From: an uncultured Collinsella sp.
GTDB lineage: Bacteria; Actinomycetota; Coriobacteriia; Coriobacteriales; Coriobacteriaceae
Assembly (NCBI GenBank): GCA_958370785.1
Contig: CATXKN010000002.1
Location: forward strand, 248,001 to 312,000
Length of the DNA stretch: 64,000 bases
Reading direction: 5' to 3'
Of this stretch, positions 51,198 to 60,372 are shown in pieces (position 1 is the first letter of the stretch; each line of letters begins with the position of its first letter). A program made the translations under genes and the position numbers. The notes beneath the pieces were generated by a model. That model made no database searches, was not told the origin of the DNA, and was given only the letters and a program-made list of their open reading frames with translations.

Positions 51198-53497
51198 GTG
51201 CGACCGAGCGCGAGCAAGTGATGCCACCACGGCCATTGATGCCGTGGACGATGGCACTTTGTGCCGGCTTGTGTGTGAGCTGTGGCTTGGTACTTAACAT
51301 GGCGGCCGATTTGCTGCTGGGTGAGCGGACGACACCCGTCACATTGCTTATGGCCATTCCCGTTGCTGCTGCGGCTTGCATCGTATTGGCTCGGTCCTGT
51401 ATGCGCCTTATGCGGTGGAGACGATGGCTGTATGCCGCGGCCCTTGGCATCGTGGCGGGGTCGGTCGTGTCCGCGGGTTGGGCGATTGGGGCGCTGCGTG
51501 CTTCGAGGGCGCTGGATAATCGGGCTGCGAGCAGTCTTGAATTTGTTGTGCGCGGTGACCCTTCCATCAATGACGGTGCGTACTCCTATACCTGCGATGC
51601 GTATGCGGGCGAAAAGCGTTTAGGTCAGGTGCGGCTGTCGTGTGATCGCGAGCTCGGCGTCGGTTCGCATGTACGTGCTATCGGTCGAATTTCGCGCCTT
51701 GAGAACGATGCGTATGGGCGCTCGCGCGTACTCCGAGGCGAGGTGCGCAAGGTTAAAGCCGTTCGGATTGTGTCGGTCGATGAGGGCTCTTCGGGACCGC
51801 TGCTTCGATTGCGAAATGGGCTGCTTGCGTCCATCGCGCCTGCGACCGACCCGGCGCGTTCGCTCATAGCCGGTGTCGTCTGCGGTCGTTCGGCCGAGCT
51901 GCGCGCCCAGCCGGCGGGCGACTGGTTTTCGGTGACGGGAACGGCGCATCTTATCGCCGTCTCGGGCAGCCATTTGGCTATCGTGGGGTTTGTAATCGAG
52001 GGCGTCTTGCAAAAGACTCGGTGTTCACGTGGTCTTCAGCGGGCGATATTGGCGATAACGCTTGTGGGTTACGCTGCCTTTACGGGCGCGTCTCCCTCGG
52101 CCGTGCGCGCGTGCTGCATGGTGTTCGCGACGCTTGTCGTAAACGGCGCGGGGCGTCGCCGGCACGGCCTTTCGGCACTTTTCGTAACTATGTCCATCTT
52201 TGTGCTGCTGCGGCCGACGGTGCTGTTCGAGATGGGCTTTCAGCTTTCATGTGCCAGCGTCTTTGCCATTCTGTGCTTTTGCCCCTATGCGACCTACGCT
52301 TTGGGTAAGCTGGGTGTGCCATCGGGCGTTGCCAGCATGCTTTCCGTCACGCTTTGCTCTCAACTGGCGACACTTCCCATCACCATTCCTGCCTTTGGTA
52401 CGTTCTCGCTCATTGCTCCGCTGGCGAATGCGGTCATCGGTCCGGTGGTGAGTCTCCTGCTTGCTGTGTCGATCGTGCTGGTTCCCTTTTCGCTCGTGGC
52501 GCCGTTGCAAGCTTGGGCACTCGTTGTGCCCATGATTGCCGCCCGTTGCGCGTTGTTCTTCGAGCAGCTGTTTGCCGCCGTGCCGGGTGCATCCGTGAGC
52601 GTGCCGCCCGATAGCATGTGGATTTATCTAGTGCCGTGTTTGCTGGCGGTTCTGCTGGTCTGGTGGCCGCGTCCCCGTGCACGTCCCATGGCGGTGGGGC
52701 TGCTGTGTTTGATGCTTGCAGCAGCCGTTCCGTATGTCTATTGGGAGCGATTCGCTCCGCCTTCGGTGATTGTGCTCGATGTGGGGCAGGCCGATGCGAT
52801 CCTGGTTCGTCAGGGTGGCGCCGTGGCGCTCGTGGACTGTGGGCTCGATGAGCGCGTGGTGTCGGCGTTGGTTCGCAATAACGTCCACCATATCGATGCC
52901 GTCTTCGTGACACATTGGGACGAAGACCATTGGGGTGGTCTTCCCGATGTGCTCGATCAGTTTTCGGTTGGAACCATTGTGGTCGCGGCCGATGCGCTTG
53001 ACGGTGCGCCTGCTGAGGTTCTAAATCGTCCGGGCGTAACGTATCGGCAGGTGGCTTGCGGAGACACGGTCGATATCGGCGCGTTTCGGACACGTGTGAT
53101 GTGGCCGTTTGACACGGTGGATGGCGAGGGCAATGAGGACTCGCTTGTCTTGCTGCTCTCCTATGCCCAGGAAGGCAAGAGCCTGCGCGTGCTCCTCACT
53201 GGTGATGCCGAGCTCGATCAAGAGCGCGAGTTTGTACGGGAGGTGGGTGATATCGATGTGCTCAAGCTAGGGCATCACGGCTCAAAAGTTTCCGTCGACA
53301 CAGACCTGCTGGGCACGCTTAAGCCCGAGCTCTCTATCGCGAGCGCCGGCGAGGGGAATCGTTACGGCCATCCGTCGGATGCCTGCATCGATGCCGTTAA
53401 GGAAGCGGGCGGCGCATTTGCTTGCACCATCGAACAAGGAGACATTACCGTCTCGCCGACCGCGAAGGGCTTTGCGATGCGATGCCAGCGACCGTGA
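51194..53497 (+). CDS. comEC: Competence DNA channel ComEC/Rec2
   Basis: The product is a 767-residue membrane protein that carries single-stranded DNA into the cell. It has N-terminal membrane segments, a DUF4131/OB-like region (about 110-185), the Competence membrane domain (about 210-500, with HLIAVSGSHLAIVG), and a C-terminal metallo-beta-lactamase domain with THWDEDHWGGL and KLGHHGSKVS, the putative nuclease. All parts are complete. The start overlaps comEA and holA follows after 78 bases. Confidence 0.95.
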   Translation: MSATEREQVMPPRPLMPWTMALCAGLCVSCGLVLNMAADLLLGERTTPVTLLMAIPVAAAACIVLARSCMRLMRWRRWLYAAALGIVAGSVVSAGWAIGALRASRALDNRAASSLEFVVRGDPSINDGAYSYTCDAYAGEKRLGQVRLSCDRELGVGSHVRAIGRISRLENDAYGRSRVLRGEVRKVKAVRIVSVDEGSSGPLLRLRNGLLASIAPATDPARSLIAGVVCGRSAELRAQPAGDWFSVTGTAHLIAVSGSHLAIVGFVIEGVLQKTRCSRGLQRAILAITLVGYAAFTGASPSAVRACCMVFATLVVNGAGRRRHGLSALFVTMSIFVLLRPTVLFEMGFQLSCASVFAILCFCPYATYALGKLGVPSGVASMLSVTLCSQLATLPITIPAFGTFSLIAPLANAVIGPVVSLLLAVSIVLVPFSLVAPLQAWALVVPMIAARCALFFEQLFAAVPGASVSVPPDSMWIYLVPCLLAVLLVWWPRPRARPMAVGLLCLMLAAAVPYVYWERFAPPSVIVLDVGQADAILVRQGGAVALVDCGLDERVVSALVRNNVHHIDAVFVTHWDEDHWGGLPDVLDQFSVGTIVVAADALDGAPAEVLNRPGVTYRQVACGDTVDIGAFRTRVMWPFDTVDGEGNEDSLVLLLSYAQEGKSLRVLLTGDAELDQEREFVREVGDIDVLKLGHHGSKVSVDTDLLGTLKPELSIASAGEGNRYGHPSDACIDAVKEAGGAFACTIEQGDITVSPTAKGFAMRCQRP

Positions 53498-53575
53498 TGC
53501 TGCCGTTGGCGCGGGACCAACCCCTGGGCTAAAATGGCACGGTACGAATTCGAGAGTCTGCGAGAGGGGAGCGCA

Positions 53576-54538
53576 ATGTCCGAAACCGGTCTGCTGCCGG
53601 CATATCTGATCGTCGGTACCGATGGGGTCAAGCGCGACCACGCTGTCTCGCGTATGAAAGCTCGCTTGGAAAAGTCGGGTATGGTTGAGTTCAACCTCGA
53701 TGAACGCGACATGACGAAAGATCCCGATATCGAGTCAATCATCGGCTCGCTCAATACCTTTCCCATGGGTAGCGAGTTTCGCCTGGTGATCCTTGACGGC
53801 TGCTCCAAGCTCGCCAAGGCGGTCTCGGAACCGCTCGTCGAGTATCTCGCAAGTCCCAGCCCCACGACGGTCTGTCTCATTATCGCCGACTCACTTGCCA
53901 AGAATACGCGCCTGTATAAGGCAATCGCCAAGATCGACAAGAAGGCTATCGTCGATTGCTCGGGTACCAAGCGCTGGGAACTGCCGCGCCGCGTTCAGCA
54001 GATGGCGACGCAGCACGGTAAGTCCATCTCGACGGCTGCTGCCGAGGAGCTCGTCTCGCGTTCGGGTGAAAACACTCGCATGCTCGATAACGACTTGGCT
54101 AAGCTTGCCCAGATGGTCGAGGCGCCCCAGATTGAGCTTGCCGACGTTGAGCGCTGGATTGTACGTACGGCCGAGGTTCAACCCTGGGACTTTCTCAATG
54201 CGGTCTCGGCCCGTGACATGCGCCGCTCGCTCGAGCTCTTCAATCTACTGCCCGCCAAGAGCTACGTGTGGACTTACACATTGCTGTGCGGCCGCATCCG
54301 CGAGCTTATCGTCGCCAAGGCGCTCGATGCGCGCGGACAGGGTCGTGAGCTGGCCGCGACGCTCAAGCTCCAGTCTTGGCAGGTCAAGAATCACCTGACC
54401 TGGGCACGTCGCTTTTCGATGGTAGAGCTCGTCGCAGCGCTCGAGGGCGCCGTCGATGTGGAGCTCGCGCTCAAGGGCTCGGCCGATTCTCAGACCGCGC
54501 TTTTGCTCTGGATTACGAACATCTTGAGAAAATCGTGA
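53576..54538 (+). CDS. holA: DNA polymerase III subunit delta
   Basis: The product is a 320-residue clamp-loader subunit that opens the sliding clamp. It has a degenerate AAA+ fold with LIVGTDGVKRDHAVSRMKARLEK, then NTFPMGSEFRLVILDGCSKL, and a C-terminal collar domain with AVSARDMRRSLELFNLL. ATG at 53576 follows GAGAGGGGAG; the longer frame from 53534 adds 14 non-conserved residues. The order comEC-holA-rpsT-lepA is standard in Gram-positives. Confidence 0.92.
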   Translation: MSETGLLPAYLIVGTDGVKRDHAVSRMKARLEKSGMVEFNLDERDMTKDPDIESIIGSLNTFPMGSEFRLVILDGCSKLAKAVSEPLVEYLASPSPTTVCLIIADSLAKNTRLYKAIAKIDKKAIVDCSGTKRWELPRRVQQMATQHGKSISTAAAEELVSRSGENTRMLDNDLAKLAQMVEAPQIELADVERWIVRTAEVQPWDFLNAVSARDMRRSLELFNLLPAKSYVWTYTLLCGRIRELIVAKALDARGQGRELAATLKLQSWQVKNHLTWARRFSMVELVAALEGAVDVELALKGSADSQTALLLWITNILRKS

Positions 54539-54587
54539 TGATACCTGCCTATTTGACAAATTCGTTCTATCCCTTTGAGGGGGAGCG

Positions 54588-54596
54588 TGCTATAGT
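54588..54596 (+). promoter_or_regulatory. Extended -10 promoter of rpsT
   Basis: TGC directly precedes TATAGT (54591-54596), an extended -10 arrangement. TTGACA at 54553-54558 is 32 bases away and too far to be its -35 box. Transcription would begin near 54603, leaving a leader of about 70 bases. Confidence 0.5.
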
Positions 54597-54671
54597 AGGC
54601 GCTTGCATGACCTCACCGTGTCTCAGAGGTGTCATACATTTTTTGCAAGGAACTCGAAAGGAACTCCAGAA

Positions 54672-54938
54672 GTGGCAAACATCAAGTCTCAGAAGAAGCG
54701 TATCCGCACCAATGAGGCAGCTCGCATGCGTAACAAGGCTGTCAAGTCCGAGCTCAAGACGCTGACCAAGCACGTCCAGTCCGCCGTCGCCGAGGGCGAC
54801 GCCGAGAAGGCCCAGGCTGCCCTCAAGACCGTCACCAAGCGTCTCGACATGGCTGCCGCTAAGCATGTCATCCACAAGAACCAGGCTTCCAACCGCAAGT
54901 CCGGTCTTGCCAAGCTCGTGAACAGCATCAACGCTTAA
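54672..54938 (+). CDS. rpsT: 30S ribosomal protein bS20
   Basis: The product is an 88-residue helical protein binding 16S rRNA. ANIKSQKKRIRTNEAARMRNKAVKSELKT and HKNQASNRKSGLAKLVN are typical. The start is GTG at 54672, 10 bases behind AAAGGA; the frame is open from 54603, but the extra residues are not conserved. The non-ATG start resembles the weak rpsT start used for autoregulation in enterobacteria. A strong terminator follows. Confidence 0.96.
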   Translation: MANIKSQKKRIRTNEAARMRNKAVKSELKTLTKHVQSAVAEGDAEKAQAALKTVTKRLDMAAAKHVIHKNQASNRKSGLAKLVNSINA

Positions 54939-54974
54939 GTTGTAAATTTCACATCACACAGATTACGCGCATAA

Positions 54975-55009
54975 ATGGAGCCTGTTTTATGGAACAGGCT
55001 CCATTTTTT
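54975..55009 (+). terminator. Intrinsic terminator after rpsT
   Basis: ATGGAGCCTGTT (54975-54986) pairs perfectly with AACAGGCTCCAT (54993-55004), followed by Ts to 55009. Confidence 0.94.
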
Positions 55010-55034
55010 GTACCGCTCGGGTAAGATAGTCCGC

Positions 55035-56846
55035 ATGAATACTTCAATTGACATTTCCCACATCCGCAACTTCTCGATCGTTGCGCATATCGACCATGGC
55101 AAGTCCACGATCAGTGACCGCATCCTCGAGCTCACCCATACCGTCGATGAGCGCGACATGGAGTCGCAGCTGCTTGACACGATGGACATCGAGCGCGAGC
55201 GCGGTATCACGATCAAGTCCAATGCCGTCCGCGTGTCCTATGACGCCGACGACGGCGAGACGTATCAGTTCAACCTGATCGATACGCCGGGCCACGTGGA
55301 CTTCACCTACGAGGTCTCGCGTTCGCTTGCCGCTTGCGAGGGCGCGGTGCTGGTCGTGGATGCCACCCAGGGCGTCGAGGCGCAGACCGTTTCCAATGCG
55401 ACGCTCGCCATGAACGCCAACTTGGACATTGTTCCGGCCATCAACAAGATTGACCTTCCCTCGGCGCACCCCGACGAGGTCAAGACCGAGATCGAAGACG
55501 ATCTGGCCATTCCCGCCGACGATGCCGTGTGCGTGTCGGGCAAGACCGGCGAGGGCATCCACGATCTGCTGGAGTCCATCGTCTTTTTGATCTCGCCTCC
55601 CAAGGGCGATGCAAATGCCCCTCTCAAGGCACTAATTCTGGATTCGTACTTCGATGAGTACCGCGGCGTCGTCGCCACGGTGCGCGTCTTTGACGGTTCC
55701 ATCAAAAAGGGCGATACCCTGCGCATGATGCAGGCCAAGGGGGACTTCCTGGTCGATGGCGTGGGCGTCAAGCGCCCTGCCGAGACGCCGGTCGATGCTC
55801 TGACCGTCGGCGAGGTCGGCTACGTGGTAACGGGCCTGAAGGACCCCGAGGCCGTGCGCGTGGGCGATACCCTTACGTGGGCTTCGAACCCCTGTCCCGA
55901 GCCGCTGCCGGGCTACCGTGAGGCCAAGCCCATGGTCTACACGGGCCTGTTCCCCATCGACAACAAGGACTATGAGAACCTGCGCGACGCGCTCGATAAG
56001 CTGCACGTCAACGATCCGTCGTTGGTGTGGGAGCCCGAGACGTCGGTGGCACTGGGCTTTGGCTTCCGCGTGGGCTTTCTGGGCCTGCTGCACATGGAGG
56101 TCGTCAAGGAGCGCCTGGAGCGCGAATTCAATCTGGACCTGATTGCCACGAGCCCCTCGGTCGACTACCACGTGTACAAGACTGACGGCGAGATGGTCGA
56201 TGTCCGCAGCCCGCAGGATCTGCCCGAGGCCACGCGCATCGAGCGTATCGAAGAGCCCTACCTCAAGGCAAAGATCATCTGCCCGCCCGAGTATACGGGT
56301 GCCGTCATGCAGCTCGCTATCGAGCACCGTGGCGTCACGACCGATATGATCCACCTGACGAGCAAATCGGTCGAGATGCGCTTTGATATGCCGCTCGCCG
56401 AGCTCATCTTGGACTTCTTCGATCAGCTCAAGAGCCGCACCAAGGGTTATGCCTCGCTCGACTACGAGTTCAACGAATATCGCCCCTCCGAGCTCGTCAA
56501 GCTCGACATCCTGCTTTCGGGCGACGAGGTGGACGCGCTGTCGTTTATCGTGCACAAGGACAAGGCCTATGGCCTGGCCCGCGGCCTGTGCGATAAGCTC
56601 AAGGAAATCATCCCGCGCCAGCTGTTCGAGGTGCCTATTCAGGGCGCCATCGGCAACAAGATCATCGCCCGCTCCACCGTCAAGGCGCGCCGCAAGGACG
56701 TTTTGGCCAAGTGCTATGGTGGCGATATCTCGCGAAAGCGCAAGCTGCTCGAAAAGCAAAAAGAGGGCAAGAAGCGCATGAAGGCCATCGGTTCGGTCGA
56801 GGTTCCGCAGGAGGCCTTTATGGCAATTCTCAAGGTGGACGAGTAG
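55035..56846 (+). CDS. lepA: Elongation factor 4 (LepA)
   Basis: The product is a 603-residue ribosomal GTPase linked to back-translocation and to 30S biogenesis. G1 is AHIDHGKST (17-25), with DTPGHVDF and NKIDLPSA following. Domains II, III and V are EF-G-like, and the LepA-specific C-terminus is present with IPRQLFEVPIQGAIGNKIIARSTVKARRKDVLAKCYGGDISRKRKLLEKQKEGKKRMK. ATG at 55035 has only a weak AAGATAG upstream; the longer frame from 54975 runs through the terminator. Confidence 0.97.
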   Translation: MNTSIDISHIRNFSIVAHIDHGKSTISDRILELTHTVDERDMESQLLDTMDIERERGITIKSNAVRVSYDADDGETYQFNLIDTPGHVDFTYEVSRSLAACEGAVLVVDATQGVEAQTVSNATLAMNANLDIVPAINKIDLPSAHPDEVKTEIEDDLAIPADDAVCVSGKTGEGIHDLLESIVFLISPPKGDANAPLKALILDSYFDEYRGVVATVRVFDGSIKKGDTLRMMQAKGDFLVDGVGVKRPAETPVDALTVGEVGYVVTGLKDPEAVRVGDTLTWASNPCPEPLPGYREAKPMVYTGLFPIDNKDYENLRDALDKLHVNDPSLVWEPETSVALGFGFRVGFLGLLHMEVVKERLEREFNLDLIATSPSVDYHVYKTDGEMVDVRSPQDLPEATRIERIEEPYLKAKIICPPEYTGAVMQLAIEHRGVTTDMIHLTSKSVEMRFDMPLAELILDFFDQLKSRTKGYASLDYEFNEYRPSELVKLDILLSGDEVDALSFIVHKDKAYGLARGLCDKLKEIIPRQLFEVPIQGAIGNKIIARSTVKARRKDVLAKCYGGDISRKRKLLEKQKEGKKRMKAIGSVEVPQEAFMAILKVDE

Positions 56847-56850
56847 GTCC

Positions 56851-57894
56851 ATGGCGCTTTCTGAATACAGCAAGCGGCTGCTGGGTGCCTATGCCGAGCA
56901 GCCGTTCCTTATGGCTCCCATGGCGGGCGTAACCGACCCCGCCTATCGCATCATGTGTCGCCGCCGCGGCGCCATCCTTGCCTACAGCGAGATGGTGAGC
57001 GTTGCAGGCCTTGCCTACGCCAGCAACAAGACGTGGCGCCTGGTGTTGCCGGCCGACGAGGAGCAGCAAATTTGTGTGCAGCTCTTTGGTTCCAAGCCCG
57101 ATCAGTTTGCGAGTGCCGTCGCTGCCGTCGAGGAACGCGTGGGCGATCGCCTGTCACTGATTGATATCAACATGGCCTGTCCGGCTCGCAAGGTCGTTAC
57201 CAAGGGCGAGGGCTCGGCGCTTATGCGCACGCCCGACCTGGCCGAGAAGATTGTCGAGGCAGCGGTGGGCGCGGCGCATGTTCCCGTGACCGTGAAGATC
57301 CGCAAAGGTTTTTATGCCGAGGATCGCAACGCCGCAACGTTTGCCCAGATGCTCGAGGGTGCCGGTGCCGCTGCGGTGGCGGTGCATGGTCGTTGTGCCA
57401 CGCAGCTCTATACGGGCCAGGCCGATTGGTCTGTCGTCGATGAGGTGGCCGATGCCGTCGAGATTCCCGTGATTGGTTCGGGCGATGTGTTCTCGGCCGA
57501 GGATGCTGTTGAGCGTCTGAGCGGCTCAGGTGCCAGTGCGGTGTTTATTGCGCGCGGCATCTACGGCAATCCGTGGGTGTTCGGCGATGCACGCGCCCTT
57601 GCACTCGATGGCACGCCGGTTCCTTCTCGCTCCTCGGTCGAGCGCCTGGAGGCTCTGCGTGAGCACCTGACGTTGACGCACGAGCTTCTGCCGCTTATGT
57701 CGCGCGCCCGTACGTATGCGAGCTGGTACTTAAAGGGCATGCCCCATGCCGCCGCCTGGCGCGCTCAGGTGGTGCGCTGCTCCACGTACGAGGAGTTTAT
57801 GGCGCTGGTTGATGATATCGAGCGCGACGTGGTGGTCTGCGAGGCCGCGCTTGCCGCCGGCGAGTCGGTGCCCGCTCATCCGCTGGAGGCTTAA
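56851..57894 (+). CDS. dusB: tRNA-dihydrouridine synthase
   Basis: The product is a 347-residue FMN enzyme that reduces uridine in tRNA D-loops. It has a TIM barrel with LMAPMAGVTDPAYR and the catalytic Cys110 in NMACPARKV. HGRCATQLYTGQADW and IGSGDVFSAEDA bind FMN, and a C-terminal helical domain follows. DusB is the usual Gram-positive paralogue; the subfamily is not proven. It lies four bases after lepA. Confidence 0.9.
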   Translation: MALSEYSKRLLGAYAEQPFLMAPMAGVTDPAYRIMCRRRGAILAYSEMVSVAGLAYASNKTWRLVLPADEEQQICVQLFGSKPDQFASAVAAVEERVGDRLSLIDINMACPARKVVTKGEGSALMRTPDLAEKIVEAAVGAAHVPVTVKIRKGFYAEDRNAATFAQMLEGAGAAAVAVHGRCATQLYTGQADWSVVDEVADAVEIPVIGSGDVFSAEDAVERLSGSGASAVFIARGIYGNPWVFGDARALALDGTPVPSRSSVERLEALREHLTLTHELLPLMSRARTYASWYLKGMPHAAAWRAQVVRCSTYEEFMALVDDIERDVVVCEAALAAGESVPAHPLEA

Positions 57895-57896
57895 GG

Positions 57897-59129
57897 GTGG
57901 CCGTTACCGCGCTGTATGTGCACGTGCCGTTTTGCGCTCAAAAATGCCGCTATTGCGACTTTGACTCGCGCAGCTTTGCCCCGTGCGAGCTGGGTGCTGC
58001 GCTCGATGCCTATTTTAAGCAGTTGTACGCGCGCCTCGATGCCTTTGGCAACGCTGGGGCACTCAGGCAGATTCGCACCGTCTACGTAGGCGGCGGCACG
58101 CCGTCGCTGGCAGGGGAGCGCCTGGTGAAACTTGCCCGGCGCATTTCCGCGTGGTGCAAGCCCATTGAGTTTACCTGCGAGGCCAATCCTGAGTCGCTGA
58201 CCGCTGAGCTCGCCACCGCGCTTGCCGGGGTGGGTGTCACGCGCATCTCTCTGGGCGTGCAAACCCTCGATAATACCGAGTTGGTTGCCATTGGCCGCAT
58301 CCATAATGCCGAACGGGCGCTTGAGGCTATCGCGACGGTGAAGGATGTTGGGCTCGATGTGTCGTGCGACCTTATGTGTGGGCTTCCCAGACAGACTATG
58401 GCGAGCTGGCGGCACACGCTTAATGGCGTGCTTGCGGCGGCCCCGCACCATGTGTCGGTCTATCCGCTTACGCTCGAGGAGGGCACGCCGCTTTACCGTA
58501 TGGCGTGCCGTGACGAGTCGCTTGAGCCCGATGAGGATTTCCAAGCCGCATGCATGGACGCCGCGCGTGAGCGTCTGGGTGCGGCCGGCTATCACCCGTA
58601 TGAGGTGGCGAGCTACGCGCTCGATGGGCATGAATGCGCTCACAATATCGCCTACTGGACTGGTCAGGGCTATCTGGGTTTGGGTCGTTCTGCCGCGGGT
58701 ATGCTCGATGCCGAGGATTTCGATCGCTTGGCTGGATTGTTTCCCGGCGTGGCCCCCCGTGGTGACTTTTACCGCGAGCGCCTGGTCCAGCGCAGCGATG
58801 ACGCGACGTCGTTTGAGGCCGAGTACCTGACGCATCGCGAGGCAGCAGCCGAGGACCTGATGCTCGCTTGTCGCATGACGTGCGGTGTCGCGTCCGACCT
58901 GTTGGTTCGCGCGGCTCGTGTCATCCCTGCCGATGAACTGACAGCGGCTTGTGACCGCGCTCTTGAACTTGGGCTTGCCGCTTGGGTGCCCGAGCACGGT
59001 GATACCTATGCGGGGCCTATCGCCTCTGTCGATGTCATCGCTGGCCGCACCTGTGCCCGCTTGGCGCCGACCCACCTAGGTTGGCTCGATGGAAATGTTC
59101 TGTTCGAGCTGTTTTGGGGTCTAGCCTAG
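57897..59129 (+). CDS. hemW: HemW, coproporphyrinogen III oxidase-like radical SAM protein
   Basis: The product is a 410-residue protein. The cluster cysteines are 13, 17 and 20 in HVPFCAQKCRYCDFD; the second Cys of the CxxxCxxCxC motif typical of HemN is absent, which marks HemW. Family members bind haem and are thought to be chaperones for haem insertion, not oxidases. YVGGGTPSL and SLGVQTLDN follow. A GTG start two bases after dusB suggests coupling. Confidence 0.93.
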   Translation: MAVTALYVHVPFCAQKCRYCDFDSRSFAPCELGAALDAYFKQLYARLDAFGNAGALRQIRTVYVGGGTPSLAGERLVKLARRISAWCKPIEFTCEANPESLTAELATALAGVGVTRISLGVQTLDNTELVAIGRIHNAERALEAIATVKDVGLDVSCDLMCGLPRQTMASWRHTLNGVLAAAPHHVSVYPLTLEEGTPLYRMACRDESLEPDEDFQAACMDAARERLGAAGYHPYEVASYALDGHECAHNIAYWTGQGYLGLGRSAAGMLDAEDFDRLAGLFPGVAPRGDFYRERLVQRSDDATSFEAEYLTHREAAAEDLMLACRMTCGVASDLLVRAARVIPADELTAACDRALELGLAAWVPEHGDTYAGPIASVDVIAGRTCARLAPTHLGWLDGNVLFELFWGLA

Positions 59130-59187
59130 GCCGCTCGGGTAGAATTACCGCAATATATACGCTGCTGTGAGCAGGAGGTTGCCGCGC

Positions 59188-60291
59188 ATGGCGACGATGA
59201 ACGAAAAAGATTACTACGAGATTTTGGGTGTCTCCAAGGATGCCACCTCGCGTGATATTCAAAAGGCTTTCCAGCAGAAGGCCCGCAAGCTCCATCCGGA
59301 CGTCAATAAAGAGCCGGATGCCGAGGAGAAGTTTAAAGAGGTTTCCGAGGCCTACGCCGTGCTCTCTGACGAGCAGAAGCGTGCACGTTACGACGCCATG
59401 CGTTCGGGCAATCCCTTTGCCGGTGCACCGACGGCTTCGCCCTATGGCGGTGGCTATGCCGGCAGCGCCGGTTACGGCAATCCCTTTGACGGCGGTTTCC
59501 CCTTCGGGGGCGCCTGGGGCCAGCCTCGTCGCGGCCAGGCGGCCTACAACCCCGAGAGTGGCGCCAACGTGGTCGTCGATATCAAGCTCGACGCTAAGGA
59601 GGCCAAGAGCGGTGCCCACAAGACCGTTCGCTATACCCGCTTTGACACCTGTGGACATTGTGGTGGATCGGGCTCCGTTTCGTCAGAGCATGCCCACCCC
59701 TGCCCGAGCTGCGGTGGTCGCGGCCATATCGATGTCGACCTGTCCTTCCTGTTTGGTGCGGGCACGTTTCAGACGGTTTGTCCTGAGTGCGGCGGTTCCG
59801 GCAAGGTCGTTGCCGACCCGTGCCCCGATTGCGGTGGCAGCGGCCGTACCCGCGTAACCTCCGAGCAGACGATTGAGTTTCCCGCCGGCACGCATGATGG
59901 CGACGAGGTGCGCATCCCCAACATGGGTCACGCCGGCACGAACGGCGCTTCAGGCGGTGACCTGGTCGGTCGTGCGCACGTTGAGGCCGAGCGCCTGGAG
60001 GGTAAGGCTCGCACCGGCTTCTACCTCATGGGTATCATCGCACCGTTTTTGGTGCTGTCGGCCATCTCGGGCGTGTTCTCGGCCTTTGCCATGATGTGCT
60101 TTATCCCGTTTGCCATGGGACTATTCATGGTACTTTCGGATGGCGTGCTTCATCGCAGCCTGCTGTGGTGGAAGCGCGGCGCGATGCAGTTTGCCAATGG
60201 TTTTGCCAACGGCTTTATGTTTGCGCTCGTGTCGGTCTGGTTTGCGAGCTGCTCGCAGCAGGCCATGCTTTCGCCCTACGGGATGCAATAA
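59188..60291 (+). CDS. DnaJ-like protein with a membrane-spanning C-terminus
   Basis: The product has 367 residues. A full J domain (8-75) has HPD at 36-38; a Gly/Phe-rich linker follows (about 78-120), then part of CTD-I with a four-repeat zinc region (CGHCGGSG, CPSCGGRG, CPECGGSG, CPDCGGSG; about 155-218). After SEQTIEFPAGTHDGDEVRIPNMGH the protein leaves the DnaJ pattern. Residues about 275-320 and 340-360 are strongly hydrophobic, likely three membrane segments. CTD-II and the dimerisation helix are missing. ATG at 59188 follows AGGAGG. It could recruit DnaK to the membrane. Confidence 0.85.
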   Translation: MATMNEKDYYEILGVSKDATSRDIQKAFQQKARKLHPDVNKEPDAEEKFKEVSEAYAVLSDEQKRARYDAMRSGNPFAGAPTASPYGGGYAGSAGYGNPFDGGFPFGGAWGQPRRGQAAYNPESGANVVVDIKLDAKEAKSGAHKTVRYTRFDTCGHCGGSGSVSSEHAHPCPSCGGRGHIDVDLSFLFGAGTFQTVCPECGGSGKVVADPCPDCGGSGRTRVTSEQTIEFPAGTHDGDEVRIPNMGHAGTNGASGGDLVGRAHVEAERLEGKARTGFYLMGIIAPFLVLSAISGVFSAFAMMCFIPFAMGLFMVLSDGVLHRSLLWWKRGAMQFANGFANGFMFALVSVWFASCSQQAMLSPYGMQ

Positions 60292-60372
60292 CATTAAACA
60301 CTCTGTTTGCGGCCGGCCCAGCTTGGGTATAGGACGCACTGTGACAATAATGAAAGTTGGAAGGATTCGGTC

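Noticed and set aside
54553..54558. TTGACA as the -35 box of rpsT
   Set aside because: It is 32 bases from TATAGT at 54591. The extended -10 (TGC TATAGT) explains the promoter better.
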